A DNA stretch of 64,000 bases from Sipunculus nudus (taxonomy: Eukaryota > Annelida > Sipuncula > Golfingiida > Sipunculidae). A program made the position numbers and the translations under genes. Of this stretch, positions 22,766 through 34,185 are shown one piece after another. The stretch lies in NCBI GenBank assembly GCA_026874595.1, contig CM049309.1, positions 53,790,079 to 53,854,078 on the forward strand, written 5' to 3'. The notes under the pieces are model-generated. The model had not been told where the DNA came from, searched no databases, and saw only the letters and a list, made by a program, of their open reading frames with translations. Numbering within the stretch: position 1 is the stretch's first letter; every line of letters starts with the position of its first letter.

Positions 22766-22930
22766 TATACGCCCGTCATATGACGGGGGTATAATGGCAT
22801 ACCCACCGTCCGTCCGTTAACTTTTAGTGTCGCCGCGATAACTTACCAGGGCTTTAATTGATATCGCGAAACTCACCATATGTATTAACCAACAGATGAT
22901 CTCGCCCGAGTGGGGGGGGGGTTACTAATT
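22766..22930 (+). repeat. palindrome-headed dispersed repeat fragment
   Basis: A 28-base near-perfect palindrome (22766-22793, one mismatched pair) has half-site TATACGCCCGTCAT. CCGTCCGTCCGTTAAC and GTCGCCGCGATAACTTACC follow, then a run of 10 G. The GCCCGTC..GACGGG head with a following GTCC run looks like a widespread molluscan repeat family. Confidence 0.5.
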
Positions 22931-22976
22931 TGAATATTAACAGAAATTTTGGTAGTGGATTTGTATTGCATAAGGT

Positions 22977-23022
22977 ACTTTCTGTTTTCCAATTAACCTT
23001 TTTATGTGTTTTACAATGTACC

Positions 23023-23079
<57 letters not shown>

Positions 23080-23180
23080 GATATATATATATATATATTA
23101 TGATGAATAAAAGTATTCAATTTAAATTCAATTTACTTTCTGTTTTCCAATTAACCTTTTTATGTGTTTTACAATGTACC

Positions 23181-23253
<73 letters not shown>

Positions 23254-23297
23254 GATATATATATATATTATGATGAATAAAAGTATTCAATTTAAAA
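22977..23297 (+). repeat. tandem duplication, ~160-base unit with internal (TA)n
   Basis: Both units read TACTTTCTGTTTTCCAATTA, ACCTTTTTATGTG, ACAATGTACCAGTACTATA, a long TA array, TATTATGATATA, and GATGAATAAAAGTATTCAAT. They are virtually identical apart from TA length (arrays at about 23028-23099 and 23185-23270), so the duplication is young or assembly-derived. Confidence 0.85.
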
Positions 23298-26200
23298 AAA
23301 CAAACACCACCAAAAAAATTAAGGTGCTATCCTTTGAACGTATTTAGATTTCTGTTAACGGTATAAAAGCAGTGTTAACGTGTATCATAAATATTTAAAT
23401 GTTTGCCTTTCCACCCATTTTAGTGTTTGTTAATTTCTTGGATGTTCATACGAAGTGCTTGTATATTTCCTTTCTCCCCGCCGAAAAAGTTAGCTTTCTA
23501 CAGCCAGACGTATCAGCTTTATACAACTAGGAACGCTAACTAACATTTAGTTTGTTTTGTGATGATTGTTGCTTCCATTTAGCTAAATTCTTTCATTTAT
23601 TAAATAAAAATTCAATAAATTTCACCATATTCTATCGCACGTGCGTTATCTGGAAAAATCTTACATATACTTATTTCAGACTGATATGCTGATATCTTTA
23701 GTCGAAAAAACTGTTTGATTTGAAGTTTTAGATAATTTGGAAAATTTTGACGGAGGGGTCTTATAAACGCCAATTCACTCATATAGCTTTGGATGGTTAT
23801 CCCTGGGCTTGATGTGGCAGAGTATAGCGTTCTAATAACGTGTCTGGTTTCCTTATCCTTGGTTCTGAGTGAGTTGATCAGGTTCGCTATCTGTAACTGA
23901 ACACCTTGACAGTTTGTTCTTTATGGACTGGGCCAGCCTGTATACATGTTCAGTCGTGCTGTGCGGTGCGGTCTTGTGAAATATAACACCAAGTTGGCGC
24001 CACTGTATGTCACGTGACTTGGTGTATGTTTGATGTCGGCTGGAGATACACTTCTCTTGCGTTTACCTTCCTCAGAACCTGATGACCTGTACTATGTATA
24101 TATCGTGTCCGGGTACTCAGAACTATTGTTTCACGTTTCCGTGGCCATCTTTGTGCGGATCTATTGTGTGACCCACCAGTCGATTAAAAACAAATATCGC
24201 ACTGAGAACATTTGGGGGGGGGGGGGGATAGTTGACCAATTAACGGTAATCCAAGTAATGAGGGATTAGTCCATCAGTCCATTAAATTCTTGGCTTACCC
24301 TTTAGGGGCGGATATAATTTCATGGGATGATCGAACTTCGGAAGGTATAATTACACTAGTACTTGTAGTAGGCTGTTAAAGGCCAGTACAGGAGAAAATA
24401 CTGACAATACAGAGAAAACTAGTACTTATTTTGTCTTTATATTTTATACCCATCATTTTATTGGGGGGGGGGGGGGGGGGGGGGGGCTCAAATTCATTGT
24501 TTTGCCGCCTGTTTCCCAGTATTTATCAGACATAGTTTGCACTAAACTCAATTTGCGTCGAATCCAGTGCAGTGGGCCAAGGAAAGAAAAAAATATTCTT
24601 TACGAACCTTTCAGATTGATCACTCTATTAATTTTCGTCGAGAATGACCTGGTGTTACCTTTTATATGCCAAAGGCGCTTTTGCTGCTTTTGTTTTTGAA
24701 TATTTAGAATACGGAGCTCAAAACGCCCCTGTCTAACGCTTGCCGGGTCTTCACTCTCCTCGCAGGGCTTTTGGGGACATATTTCAGCTTAATATATTTG
24801 TTTCACAAATATTTAAATTAATGTGCAATTAATATATTAATATGCTCGGTACTTTCTTTCCATTTCCATGTTGTTAATGAGGTTATTATTTCATTCAGCG
24901 TTATTATTTCATTCACATGTATTTTTGCCATTTTTTTACAAATATACCGTGATATATATATGAGAAATCATTTGACGCTAAGATTGTTATAAGCAGTTTA
25001 TACTATCATGTCATAATCAGGTATGTTTTAAAAAAACAATGAGGAGCGCTGAAACATATCAGTTTTATTTAAGAAAAAGGTCACACATCATGTACGAAAG
25101 AGTATGTTAAGGTGTGATCTGCGCATCCTTTACAGTGACAATTTGTTTTGGTTAGGAGATTAACTTGCTACTACTACCTGTTCCACGTGAGGATGCCGAC
25201 TGAAATTTATCAATTATTCTCTCAACCTTTTAGGATGAGGGGTTAAATGCCTAATATGAGATGGACATTTCATGAAAATAACGTGGTTCTTCTGAGTAAA
25301 GGTGGCCAAGTGACATAGGTAGCGTCAGGCATTCGGTTGGCAGCTTAACTTTGATGGTTAGATGTTCAAGTATTTATGACATTTAGAGTACCGATCAGCT
25401 GCTTTTATATGCAGTTCTGTGTCCATGTGACCAGTGACCTTGACCTTCATCAGTACAGAACTGGGTTGTTTTCTCATCAATTTTATTGCATTTGTCACAT
25501 TAGTGGTCACTGTTGGCAGGTATGGATTTGATTTTTGCTAGGTAATTTACTCTTTGCCTCATTACTTCGTCGCAGCTGATTTTTCTGACTTTTGAAAAAG
25601 AAAAATCTTTTGAAATTCCATTTTGCACCCTGGGATGGAACAAGCTGTAGTAGTGAGGCTTCTGTCATGTATATTATATATATCCAAAATAATAAAAAAA
25701 AAACTATATAGCTACATTATAGAGGTATCTATACTCCGAATAATTACAACAGAAACATTAGTTGTCCCTTGATGCTGATATAAAAAAAAAAATAGAACAT
25801 TAAAAAGTTTATTTACCACAAGTATAGTGAAGCAGCATTTCATCACCAGTAAAAATATTTATTTTCCTTAATGATGTAAAGGCCTGCGTGAATGGCATGT
25901 ATTGTTATTGTATATTAGGTTTTGCTTATAATCCGCCCAGCCATGAACAAAAGGTCACTTCCATAATCTGTATGTAATAATGAGATGGTGCTAAGCTGAA
26001 ATTGCTGCCATTATACCCGCTGCTTACTAAATTGTTGCATTGACTCTTTCTAAGCGAACGCCCACGATGCAATTATTCTTCCATGTAATATTTGGTTGTA
26101 TAAAGTATCAAATCTTAAGCAAGCTTAATTAAAACACAATCAAATACAGCAATTAATGTTGTGATGTGGAGCACACATCCAACAACAAGAACGTATACTT

Positions 26201-27119
26201 AAATAAATACCCGTCGCTTTACAACATTTAGGCTCAACTAATCTTAATTAAGTACAGTTTGAGTGTTTTTTGGTATTTTCTTGATCTGGTTTAATGTTAC
26301 CGCGGCATCCCAGACATGCACTATCATTAAACTGTAACAAGATGACGGCATCATCCACTAACGAACGCGTCAGTCCGCTTCGTGTGGTCTGAACAATTCA
26401 TGAACTGTCTGGGGCTGCAGCCTGCTTGTTATTCCTGGGACACCAGAAACACTTAATCTAGTCCCTGAATTTCTCTTAGCTTTGTCTGGTAATGCCTGTT
26501 AACATTGGGATAATATGCAAGGATTCGGTATCGTCACTTCAACAAGAATCCTAAAATATTATTAAAATAGCAAAAAAAAAGGGAATATACAGTCACATGT
26601 ATATATTTGTTTTCTTTTTATTCATTCCAGTTATTAAATATAGGGATAGATACATCTGTACCTGTTGATGGTATTACTGTAGGTACCAATTTAATAATGA
26701 AATTCGTCAGAACATTTTCAGAAAATCTGTTCAGAATCTCGTTTTAATTGAATTATGGAACAGGGATTGGTTGTTCTTTAATTATTCACAGATCGTGGCC
26801 AAAATGAAGTTGTAAATACTTCCTACATACATTAGGGTTTGATAAAGGCATGATTTCAAACTTCGTCGAATGAAGGAATTTTTTTTATAAACATTTTTTC
26901 TTTAAATCGAATAAAAGCTGTTAAATCGTTGAGTTCGACGAAATAAACGCTAGCTTTGTGAAATGGCACTTTTGTTGATGCAATTGAGTGACTGTTTCTC
27001 TAACAGGAACGTGCATATTGCTGCAGGGTTTAGTAGTTCGTATGTATTATGTTCATATTTAAGAGATTTATGTCAGTGCTCTCTTTATTGTACTCTTTTT
27101 AATTTTTTTTAAATTGTTT
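23298..27119. other. long noncoding stretch
   Basis: No gene found in about 3.8 kb. There are G runs at about 24213-24227 and 24463-24486, the latter about 24 G. A direct repeat TGACCTTGACCT at 25435-25446 (two abutting nuclear-receptor half-sites) is seen. A balanced-composition patch at 26220-26500 could be conserved noncoding DNA. Confidence 0.45.
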
Positions 27120-27490
27120 TTGTTGGAGGTAACCGCCTCCATTTTTTAATGCTAGCTTAACAAAGTATATGTTCATCTGCAGAATTCCATTTCGGTTTTG
27201 GAATACGTGACATGACAGGGCAGTAACACACGCTACCTCCCATTTTTATATCCTGGTTCCAACCATGCCTCTTGACTACTGCACCTGCATGCGGGTCTTG
27301 GGTGTATAATCCCACGGTTTGGGACATATATATACCACCGAGGAACCTCCCGAAAGGCGCACTCTTTTGTGAACGGTACATGCACGGCTGGGAACGGCCT
27401 TTTCATAAAGCCTGCCCGAGCGCTCACCCTGGGCCGAACTCACGATGTCCCGGCCTTTTGAGTCCCGTGTTCTTCCGCCGGTTTTGGAAT
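27120..27490 (-). mobile_element. SINE-A copy 2, minus strand
   Basis: Reading on the minus strand: head remnant with TTTTGAGTCCCG complement near 27455 and GAACTCACGAT at 27435-27450; the shared body GAGCGCTCACCCTGGG (27419-27434), CCGAGGAACCTCCCGAAAGG (27338) and CAGAATTCCATTTCGGTTTT (27180); then the 3' hairpin TGGAGG/CCTCCA at about 27124-27141 and an A-rich tail beyond. Part of the B-box region is deleted. Target-site duplication not resolved. Confidence 0.75.
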
Positions 27491-28337
27491 CTTGGAAACA
27501 AATAATACATAAACTGGACCCCGTAGGACAAAGACATGAAATAATCGTTTATGTGTAGAAAATTACCAGATGGTTCGTACCCTGAATGGCGACCTTTAGA
27601 CTTCTTCTGATCCTTAACGAATGTCTCCTTTGAACATTAAATTTATTCTCTCATGTTTTCCCAACATTAAGTCAACCGTCTTGAAATAATTGTAGTTCAT
27701 TTTCTTATAACCATCTGTTGGTGCGGTCTTTGTTTGAGCGGATTTTCATTTATTCACCATATTGATGCTGTTCGTTTTTTATATTTCCATCAACGGCTTT
27801 TTGTTATCGCCAACGATTCTATTCCGGTTGTAAAGTAGATATGGAATATATTCCTTTGGCAAACCAAGTTAGTCCACATTTTAAATTTATTCCGAAATTT
27901 CTTCGTATCTCCAGACCGTATATACTTTTGTACGGTATGCAGTATTAGACTATTAAGGGTAATTTTCTTTCCACTTACGGTCAGATAGTCATTTTATTCT
28001 CGTGGTTCTGTTTCAAAAGATGAATAAAGCTTAAGTCAAGTATCAAATCTACTAATGTAGTAATAAATTTAAAAAATGATTCATTAATGTTGTCGGAACA
28101 ATCCTGTTTCATACTTCCATTTTTACTCCATTAAAACGGCTGCTTCAGACTTTTCATCTCCAACATCCTTTTACGATGTAGATAATTAGATGAAACTGTT
28201 ATTTACAAAAAAAAATTGCCAAAAAAAATGTACATGGTAAACTCAAACAAGTGAAGAAATCTAAACATCTTGTAGCATCCAGGCTAAGCGCATATTAGAG
28301 TGCAGCGGCGCGGTGAAACAACACAACTGCCGTTTTC
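27491..28337. other. noncoding stretch
   Basis: AT-rich with no recognised gene or element. Confidence 0.5.
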
Positions 28338-28495
28338 CAAATGTCAGGTGCAATGAAAGATTTATTCGACACCAGTTTTTTTACCAATTAAGGATGTCAG
28401 CGGTTTAGGCATCGGCAGTTTGAATGTCAGGTAAAATAAGGGGAATGTAAAGAAACCATCGTCCACCAATTAAGGACGTCAGCTGTGTGGTAAAT
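28338..28495 (+). repeat. two-copy diverged repeat, ~90-base unit
   Basis: AATGTCAGGTGCAATG...ACCAATTAAGGATGTCAGC is followed about 92 bases later by AATGTCAGGTAAAATA...ACCAATTAAGGACGTCAGC. Confidence 0.6.
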
Positions 28496-28570
28496 TACAC
28501 AGGAAACTTTATGACCCATCCAGGAAGTTTATGTGACTAAAAGATGAAAGAACAGATGGTGGAGACGGCT

Positions 28571-28619
28571 GTACGAAGAAGGGAACCAGCGGTACGCGAA
28601 GATGGGAACCAGCGGTACC
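28571..28619 (+). repeat. short tandem repeat, ~23-base unit
   Basis: GTACGAAGAAGGGAACCAGC then GGTACGCGAAGATGGGAACC and AGCGGTACCC: two units and the start of a third. Confidence 0.7.
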
Positions 28620-28762
28620 CGTTTCCAGTAGAAGGAATAACAAGAGTCGATCATCTGACTTTTGCCTGATTTCAGATATAAACTTCGCACCATATATTTA
28701 ATGCACGATAGGATTAAGAGAAAACGATAAAGCTAAAAAAATCCTTGCAACATTTTTTCTGC

Positions 28763-28765
<3 letters not shown>

Positions 28766-28816
<51 letters not shown>

Positions 28817-28840
28817 ATATATATTTAAATAAAAATTTAA

Positions 28841-28900
<60 letters not shown>
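28766..28900. repeat. compound (TA)n microsatellite
   Basis: Two TA arrays separated by an AAATAAAAATTTAAATA interruption; about 135 bases in all. Confidence 0.93.
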
Positions 28901-28904
<4 letters not shown>

Positions 28905-29399
28905 GAGACCATTAAGGATGGCGCAGCCTTCCGCGTATAGCCACAGTATTGTGTTAGTATATTTAAAAAGGATCACAGCGGCTAAGTGCAAGTCTTGATT
29001 GAAACATCTGTAAATATCACGTCTGTTGTGATCACACGGATTTTGTTTCACGCTAGCAGAAAAGGGACAGACCTTGTTAAAGGTCAAAGGTTATATTATG
29101 CTGGGCCTTCATAAACACTCTATTGGCTTTTAAATTTTCCAGTTATTCAAACAACCAGAACCAGAATAAATTTTAGGAGATCATAAGCAGTGCCCTTAAA
29201 AATGAGGATCAGCGAATGTGGAAATGACAGATGGAAACTGGATACCAAGCAACATATCAATGTCATTAACCTTATTTTGGCAAAGGATAACTACCACTAG
29301 AGTTCTCTCCGCTGAACAACTGGCATGTAAATATGCTCCTACAAAATTCGAAATTGAGCAATCAGGTGTACATCACTGTACAGTAAAATTCATAAGACT
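28901..29399. other. noncoding stretch
   Basis: No supported gene or element. Confidence 0.5.
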
Positions 29400-29732
29400 A
29401 AGGAAAAAAAAGTGTGGGTTCTCAGGCATTTTTTTTTTTTCAGAAAAGATTGCGTGGGCTGATTTTTTTCTTACCTTTTTGTATGTTTCGATAAAAATGT
29501 CATTTGATCAGGGAAAAGCATGATAATAAAAGAATTATTTTGCTAAACGGGTAAAAGCAATAAATAACAAAGGAAATCTTATCAAAATTGTATTATTTTA
29601 TTTTCTTGAAAGAATTTTCCGAGCGGCTGGAGCTCAAAACAGGTCAGTTACTATTGAAAATCATATTAAAAATTTTGATTCGGGGGGTTAAAATTAACGC
29701 ACGTGGTGCCTGAGAAACATATTTTTTTTGGG
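29400..29732 (-). mobile_element. REP-D copy
   Basis: Ends GTGTGGGTTCTCAGGCA (left) and GTGCCTGAGAAACATA (right) are the REP-D inverted repeats. The interior contains the inverse of the 33 kb copy: ACCTTTTTGTATGTTTCGAT, TTTGATCAGGGAAAAGCATG and TTATTTTCTTGAA. No coding capacity. Confidence 0.7.
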
Positions 29733-30856
29733 GGGGGGGGGGAGGGTAGAGGCTTAGCGGTTGCTGTGAGACGGAACCATGATCAAGTTCAAAGAAATTG
29801 AAATGTATTTGTTCATCTAAGTTTGTACGCAGTTATGGCCAGTGAGGGTCATACCTCTGGTCAAATAAAAGTATCTGACAATAGAAGAGTGTGAAAGTAG
29901 TGGAACTATGTCCAAACGTATGAAGATCGGCTTTCATAAGAACTAATACAATACTGACGTCACAGCATTGTGGTGTTTTATGGTTATCAGACGAGGATTT
30001 ACTGTATATAATGATTATGAATATGTGTTTGTACATTTGTGTGTCTGTGTTTCTAACTTCAGCCGTTCACAGACAGCGCATGCAATATACGTCCTGTGTG
30101 GGAACAAAAATGAGCTAAACCGACAAACAGAATACATAAACAGTAATCCCCGAGTCTTCATCAATGTTTGTTAAACAGGGCATGTTTGTTTATTTTGGGG
30201 ATGGTGAGATTTGATTCCTAGCAAACTGAGGAACCTTTTTTCGCAGGCACGCCTTTAAATAAACTAAATCACCCGGATGAGCACTTGACAAGTACAGCTT
30301 GATTCCGTGCGTGCACTTCACACTAAATGTCCTACTGCGGATATAAATCTATGAAATGATTGGCAATTATTTGTGAAGCAACGCTTGATCAGGATCGTAC
30401 TTAGGTGTCATTCAGTGCATAATTCCAACATTAATTCTTGTGTATCTACTCCTCTAACTAGGTGCCAATTAAATAAGGCATTCTGGCAATGATTTTATCA
30501 CAAAGGTTTTTCAGTATGAACAGGCACTTTTGAGTATATTATTTACAACTATGTAATGTTCAATCGTCCAGTTTGGGTCATAGTGATGGTCAGCAGACGC
30601 GTCTGTCGCAATGGTCGAGAGACGGTGGGCGATAATTAGAGCAACAGAGGCTGTTCTTGCAAAGCTCTAGGTAAACTTGTTTCCTTACTTCAAATTGACT
30701 TCAATTGAATATATTGATTTCTAAATCATACCTGTCAAGTACTTATTAGTACATATATCAGCAATGCCAGCATCCACTGAACAGTTTGCACTTGAAGAAC
30801 AATTTCATTTTGAAAACAATAGATGTCGCTACATCAAATACACTGACGTGGTTCTG
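29733..30856. other. noncoding stretch
   Basis: A G run lies at about 29732-29742. Short open frames lack domain or splice support. Confidence 0.45.
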
Positions 30857-30950
30857 AAGTTTAATTGTTGTCGCTCAGTCGAAGAGCAAACGCCCGGCAA
30901 TGGTAAAGTCATGGATTCTATTCCCTTTTCTTCGTATTTCTTGTTCCATT
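30857..30950 (+). mobile_element. SINE-C head, diverged copy
   Basis: TTGTTGTCGCTCAGTCGAAG, GCCCGGCAATGGTAAAGTCA and GGATTCTATTCCC line up with the tRNA-like head at 31065-31148, including A- and B-box-like positions. No tail identified. Confidence 0.5.
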
Positions 30951-31064
30951 TGTCTAAACAGTAAACCATAATGGTTGTAGTGAGTAGCACACTGACGTCA
31001 CTACTGTGACATCACCTCGCTTGTTTCTATAAAAGTGTACAAATACAAAGAGGGGTTCGGGATC

Positions 31065-31143
31065 TGTTGTAGCCCAGTCGTAGAGGGAACGACCGGCAAC
31101 TGGAAGGTCATGGGATCGATTCCTATTGGCTGAGTATTTTCTG

Positions 31144-31222
<79 letters not shown>
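31065..31222 (+). mobile_element. SINE-C: tRNA-like head running into (TA)n
   Basis: TGTAGCCCAGTCGTAGAGGG resembles a tRNA A box, and GGGATCGATTCC resembles a B box about 35 bases on. A short body (GGCTGAGTATTTTCTGTCC) then leads straight into about 74 bases of TA (31149-31222). The array may have grown from the element's 3' tail. Confidence 0.55.
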
Positions 31223-31225
<3 letters not shown>

Positions 31226-31700
31226 ATTTAACACCTGAAGCTGACAAACAGCAGTTTTATTTGTAATTTGGAGTATTTATTGACTCTCAGAGAGAGACCA
31301 TCCCCTTGTCTTCTTGGTTTACCTGGTTCAACATTGACAATGTGCGCACTCCATTATTACACAAACTTGACTTTTATCGAGCTGTACAAAAAGCTGTCAA
31401 ACTTCAATTTTGACATGAGTTACTTGATTATGGACGGACATTAAATTATAAGGCACTTGAATATTTACGGACATTTAATACTAGGGGACTTGAATGTGGA
31501 TTTGTATGGCGTGGACAAGGACTCGGAGAGTGCGACCAGACTACAGGACCAGGTAAGTCATAATATATACACCTTGTTTGTACCTTGATTTTGATATAAT
31601 GTGCGCTCGTGTGCCATTTTTTATTTTTTACAGACGGGTTTAAACGAATAATCATGTAACTTACATACCGAAGTTAAACACCACTCGCCTTACACACCAA
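31223..31700. other. noncoding stretch with a weak endonuclease-like motif
   Basis: 31480-31550 (+) can be read as ILGDLNVDLYG followed by a few charged residues, reminiscent of the GDxNxD motif of LINE endonucleases, and ends at CCAGGTAAGT. A near-duplicate of 36 bases precedes it. It is too short for a firm call. Confidence 0.3.
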
Positions 31701-31707
31701 TAGAACT

Positions 31708-32154
31708 ATACAAAATAACAAATAACTTTATTTTCCCATGTAACCAGGACATTTACACATATTACACATAAGTAGTTTACTGTGTAGTGCCAGAGCTTTT
31801 ACAGTCACCTACAAATATATCAGTCCCAAGTTCTGGAGAGCCACACAACCAGTAAGATGCACAGCCAGTAAGAAATATGTTGTGGCCGATGTCCTTCGGA
31901 ACCTGTTGTCGAGTTCCCGAATATTCGCGGCCCAAGCCTCGTATGACTTGTACGGATAATGTTGGCTGTGAGCCGATAAGCGGCGAGGTCACGTGGGCTG
32001 ACAAAAAGCGTGTCGTGGTGAACATTTCTGTCTAAATCTTGCACCAGTAGATAAGAATACAGCTCTACACCGACACTGAGACTAACAGCTGTAAAACGTG
32101 TACCCAGGACAGATCGATGTATAGTTGTCATTCCTCCACTGCCCATGCAGATCA
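31708..32154 (-). CDS. probable 3'-terminal exon, possible GPI-anchored or membrane protein
   Basis: On the minus strand, TTGTTTTCTTCTCAG is a strong splice acceptor ending at 32155. The exon then starts in phase 1 and stays open for about 110 codons to TGA at 31820-31822. An AATAAA lies at 31727-31732, so the 3' UTR would be about 110 bases (feature end estimated). The protein starts ICMGSGGMTTIHRSV. After a Ser/Thr/Gly-rich GNSTTGSEG it ends in a hydrophobic SYWLCILLVVWL before RTWD, the layout of a GPI-anchor signal or a C-terminal membrane segment. I do not recognise the family. Upstream exons should lie above 32.2 kb but I could not identify them, so the call rests on acceptor + open frame + poly(A) signal. 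Confidence 0.4.
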
Positions 32155-32155
32155 C

Positions 32156-32699
32156 TGAGAAGAAAACAACCTATTTAATTAATACCATCTAAAGGGCATT
32201 TGGCAATTAGGGTTCATCACGGTTTTTAGAGATATTGTTCTTTCCTCAGTTTTGCAAATATGTTTGAAATAATCTCCTTTGGAGCCACATGTCTTGAATA
32301 AACGGCAAAATCAGCAAACCTTTTGACATTTCAAGCCTCGTACGACTTTGTCGTGTGAAGACGTGTCGTTTTTCTATCGAGGGCATCACATGATAATATG
32401 AATATTAGTCTCGTCTCTGATACAATATTAAAATTCTGCATATGACTTAAATTGACATTTATGTATTGGTGAAGATGATATAATTTTTTTTTCGTGTTGA
32501 CAAATATGTTGCACTGCTGGTTAATGTTTCTAGGACTTCCTAATGTATAATTTTCAATCCTCAAATCATCAAGTCTCTGGCAACAGTTTGGTTTGTTCTT
32601 GTGACATGGTCTTAATCAGTTCCGGTTGCAGAATACGCCGTGCCGTAAAAATATCATTCTTAAGATATATCAAATATATCATTTTACTGTTTAACATAA
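32156..32699. other. noncoding stretch (intron of the minus-strand gene, if real)
   Basis: AT-rich, no repeat recognised. Confidence 0.4.
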
Positions 32700-32711
32700 C
32701 GCTTGGACAAT

Positions 32712-32888
32712 CGATTGGTTATTAGCTCTGCTCTCCACGCTGGCGACCCGGGTTCAATTCCCGACGTGCTATGAGAGTGGAGTAATTGTAGTGGCCCGTC
32801 CAAGGTTTCCTCCAGATCTTCCGGTTTTCATCGAGCCTTTAGGGACAAACACCACTGTCTGAGCCATGGGAAGTGCCGTATTTATTTT
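32712..32888 (+). mobile_element. SINE-B copy 1 (tRNA-derived)
   Basis: The B-box region CCCGGGTTCAATTCCCGA (32748-32765) is followed by GCTATGAGAGTGG, GTAGTGGCCCGTCC and CCGGTTTTCATCG. The same order is seen at 42381-42565. The A-box region (GATTGGTTATTAGCTC) is diverged. Boundaries are approximate. Confidence 0.65.
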
Positions 32889-33231
32889 ATTACTACATGA
32901 CTCGAACCAATGCTGAATAGGTGAAAGATAATAGCTATAATCATTGTTAAAATGAATGACGACAACAAGATACACCATTAAGACTATTAAAGTATTACTA
33001 TCTTCACTTTTATACCATAGTAATAAATTCAGAATATATTCAGTCAAATAATGCATGTGCCGGATGGTGTCTTTACAGAACTTAAATGTTGTTGATCGCA
33101 GGATTTGATAACTGGATGTGTTTGTATAAATAACGTAATGTCTGTTACCAGGTATCTCAAGAATGGCTTAGCCTTCTTCACCAGATTTCGGAGGATTAGT
33201 AATCTAGTGACTGCGAACGGGTTTTGAGTAA
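32889..33231. other. noncoding stretch
   Basis: AT-rich; a chance 95-codon minus-strand frame overlaps it and SINE-B. Nothing supported. Confidence 0.45.
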
Positions 33232-33538
33232 GGCCAAAAAAAGGTATGGTGCTCAGGCACCGCCCGCGTCAATTTTATACCCCTACATACATTTTTGTTT
33301 TATTTTCATCCTTCAAGAAGATAAAATAATACAATTGTGAAACGATTTCGTTTTTTATGTAGTGCTTTTACCTGTTTAGCAAAAAAACCCTGTTATTTTC
33401 ATGCTTTTCCCTGGTCATATGACGATTTTATCGAAACATACAAAAAAGGTAAAAAAAAAAATAAAATAAAATACCGCCCGCCCGCAGTGATTTCTGGAAA
33501 AAAAGTGCCTGAGAACCATACCTTTTAATTTTTTGGCC
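33232..33538. mobile_element. REP-D: complete MITE, 307 bases
   Basis: Palindromic ends GGCCAAAAAAAGGTATGGTG and TTTTTTGGCC enclose TIRs: GGTATGGTGCTCAGGCAC (left) and GTGCCTGAGAACCATACC (right), followed inward by CCGCCCGCG and CCGCCCGCCCGC. Flanks are TAA on both sides, fitting a 3-base target-site duplication as in PIF/Harbinger elements, though TAA is common by chance here. No transposase, so mobilised in trans if at all. Relatives are at 22688, 29400, 33790, 35505 and 59586. Confidence 0.82.
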
Positions 33539-33789
33539 TAATAGGGGGATCTAAATCCTGTGAGCTAGCCCAATATAATCGGACTCTATATTATTAGGCC
33601 CTGCCATATATGGAGTCCGATAGCCTTATACAGTGAGTTTCTAGGCCTACAATATAGGCCGTGGAACATGCAGCGAATCCGTTGCATCTTCTTGACTGCC
33701 TGTTGACTGCCAAATAACAAAACACAGGATTACACCATTTTAACACCAATAGGTATGTGTTTCATGGTCTTGATAGCAACTAATATTGC
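33539..33789. other. spacer with short palindromic words
   Basis: Contains GGACTCTATATTATTAGGCC and TATGGAGTCCGATAG, a loose inverted pair around 33581-33625. No gene. Confidence 0.4.
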
Positions 33790-33836
33790 TGATTTCTGAA
33801 AAAAAGTGCCCAAGAACCATCCCTTTTTTTGGCCTT
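33790..33836. mobile_element. REP-D end fragment
   Basis: TTTCTGAAAAAAAGTGCCCA, then AGAACCATCCC and TTTTTTGGCC, matches the right end of the complete REP-D. The left part is absent. Confidence 0.65.
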
Positions 33837-34185
33837 ACGTTTCATTTTCTCAATTATTATTTAGCAATTCAGGTAAAAAAAAATGATATGCAGGTGTCCT
33901 TCGTAATAGCCAAAGTTATAAATGATTTCAGCACTGAGTGTCAGTGAAAATCAGCCATGAATTCAAGGATGAATAGTTTTATAAGGTAGTGAAATTTATC
34001 GTATTCAGGACTTAGGGGGAGGGGCATTTTTATAACCGTTGTTGATTTCAGCAAACCAGCGTCTGCATTAAATCAACTTTAAAATGTTATTTAATTGCAT
34101 TGTAGATTGTCTATCTCAAAACAGTAGTGATACAGTTTATGCTTCAAATCTGCTCTCCAAACTTTAAAAAAATAATAATTATCAC
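33837..34185. other. noncoding stretch
   Basis: Nothing recognised. Confidence 0.5.
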
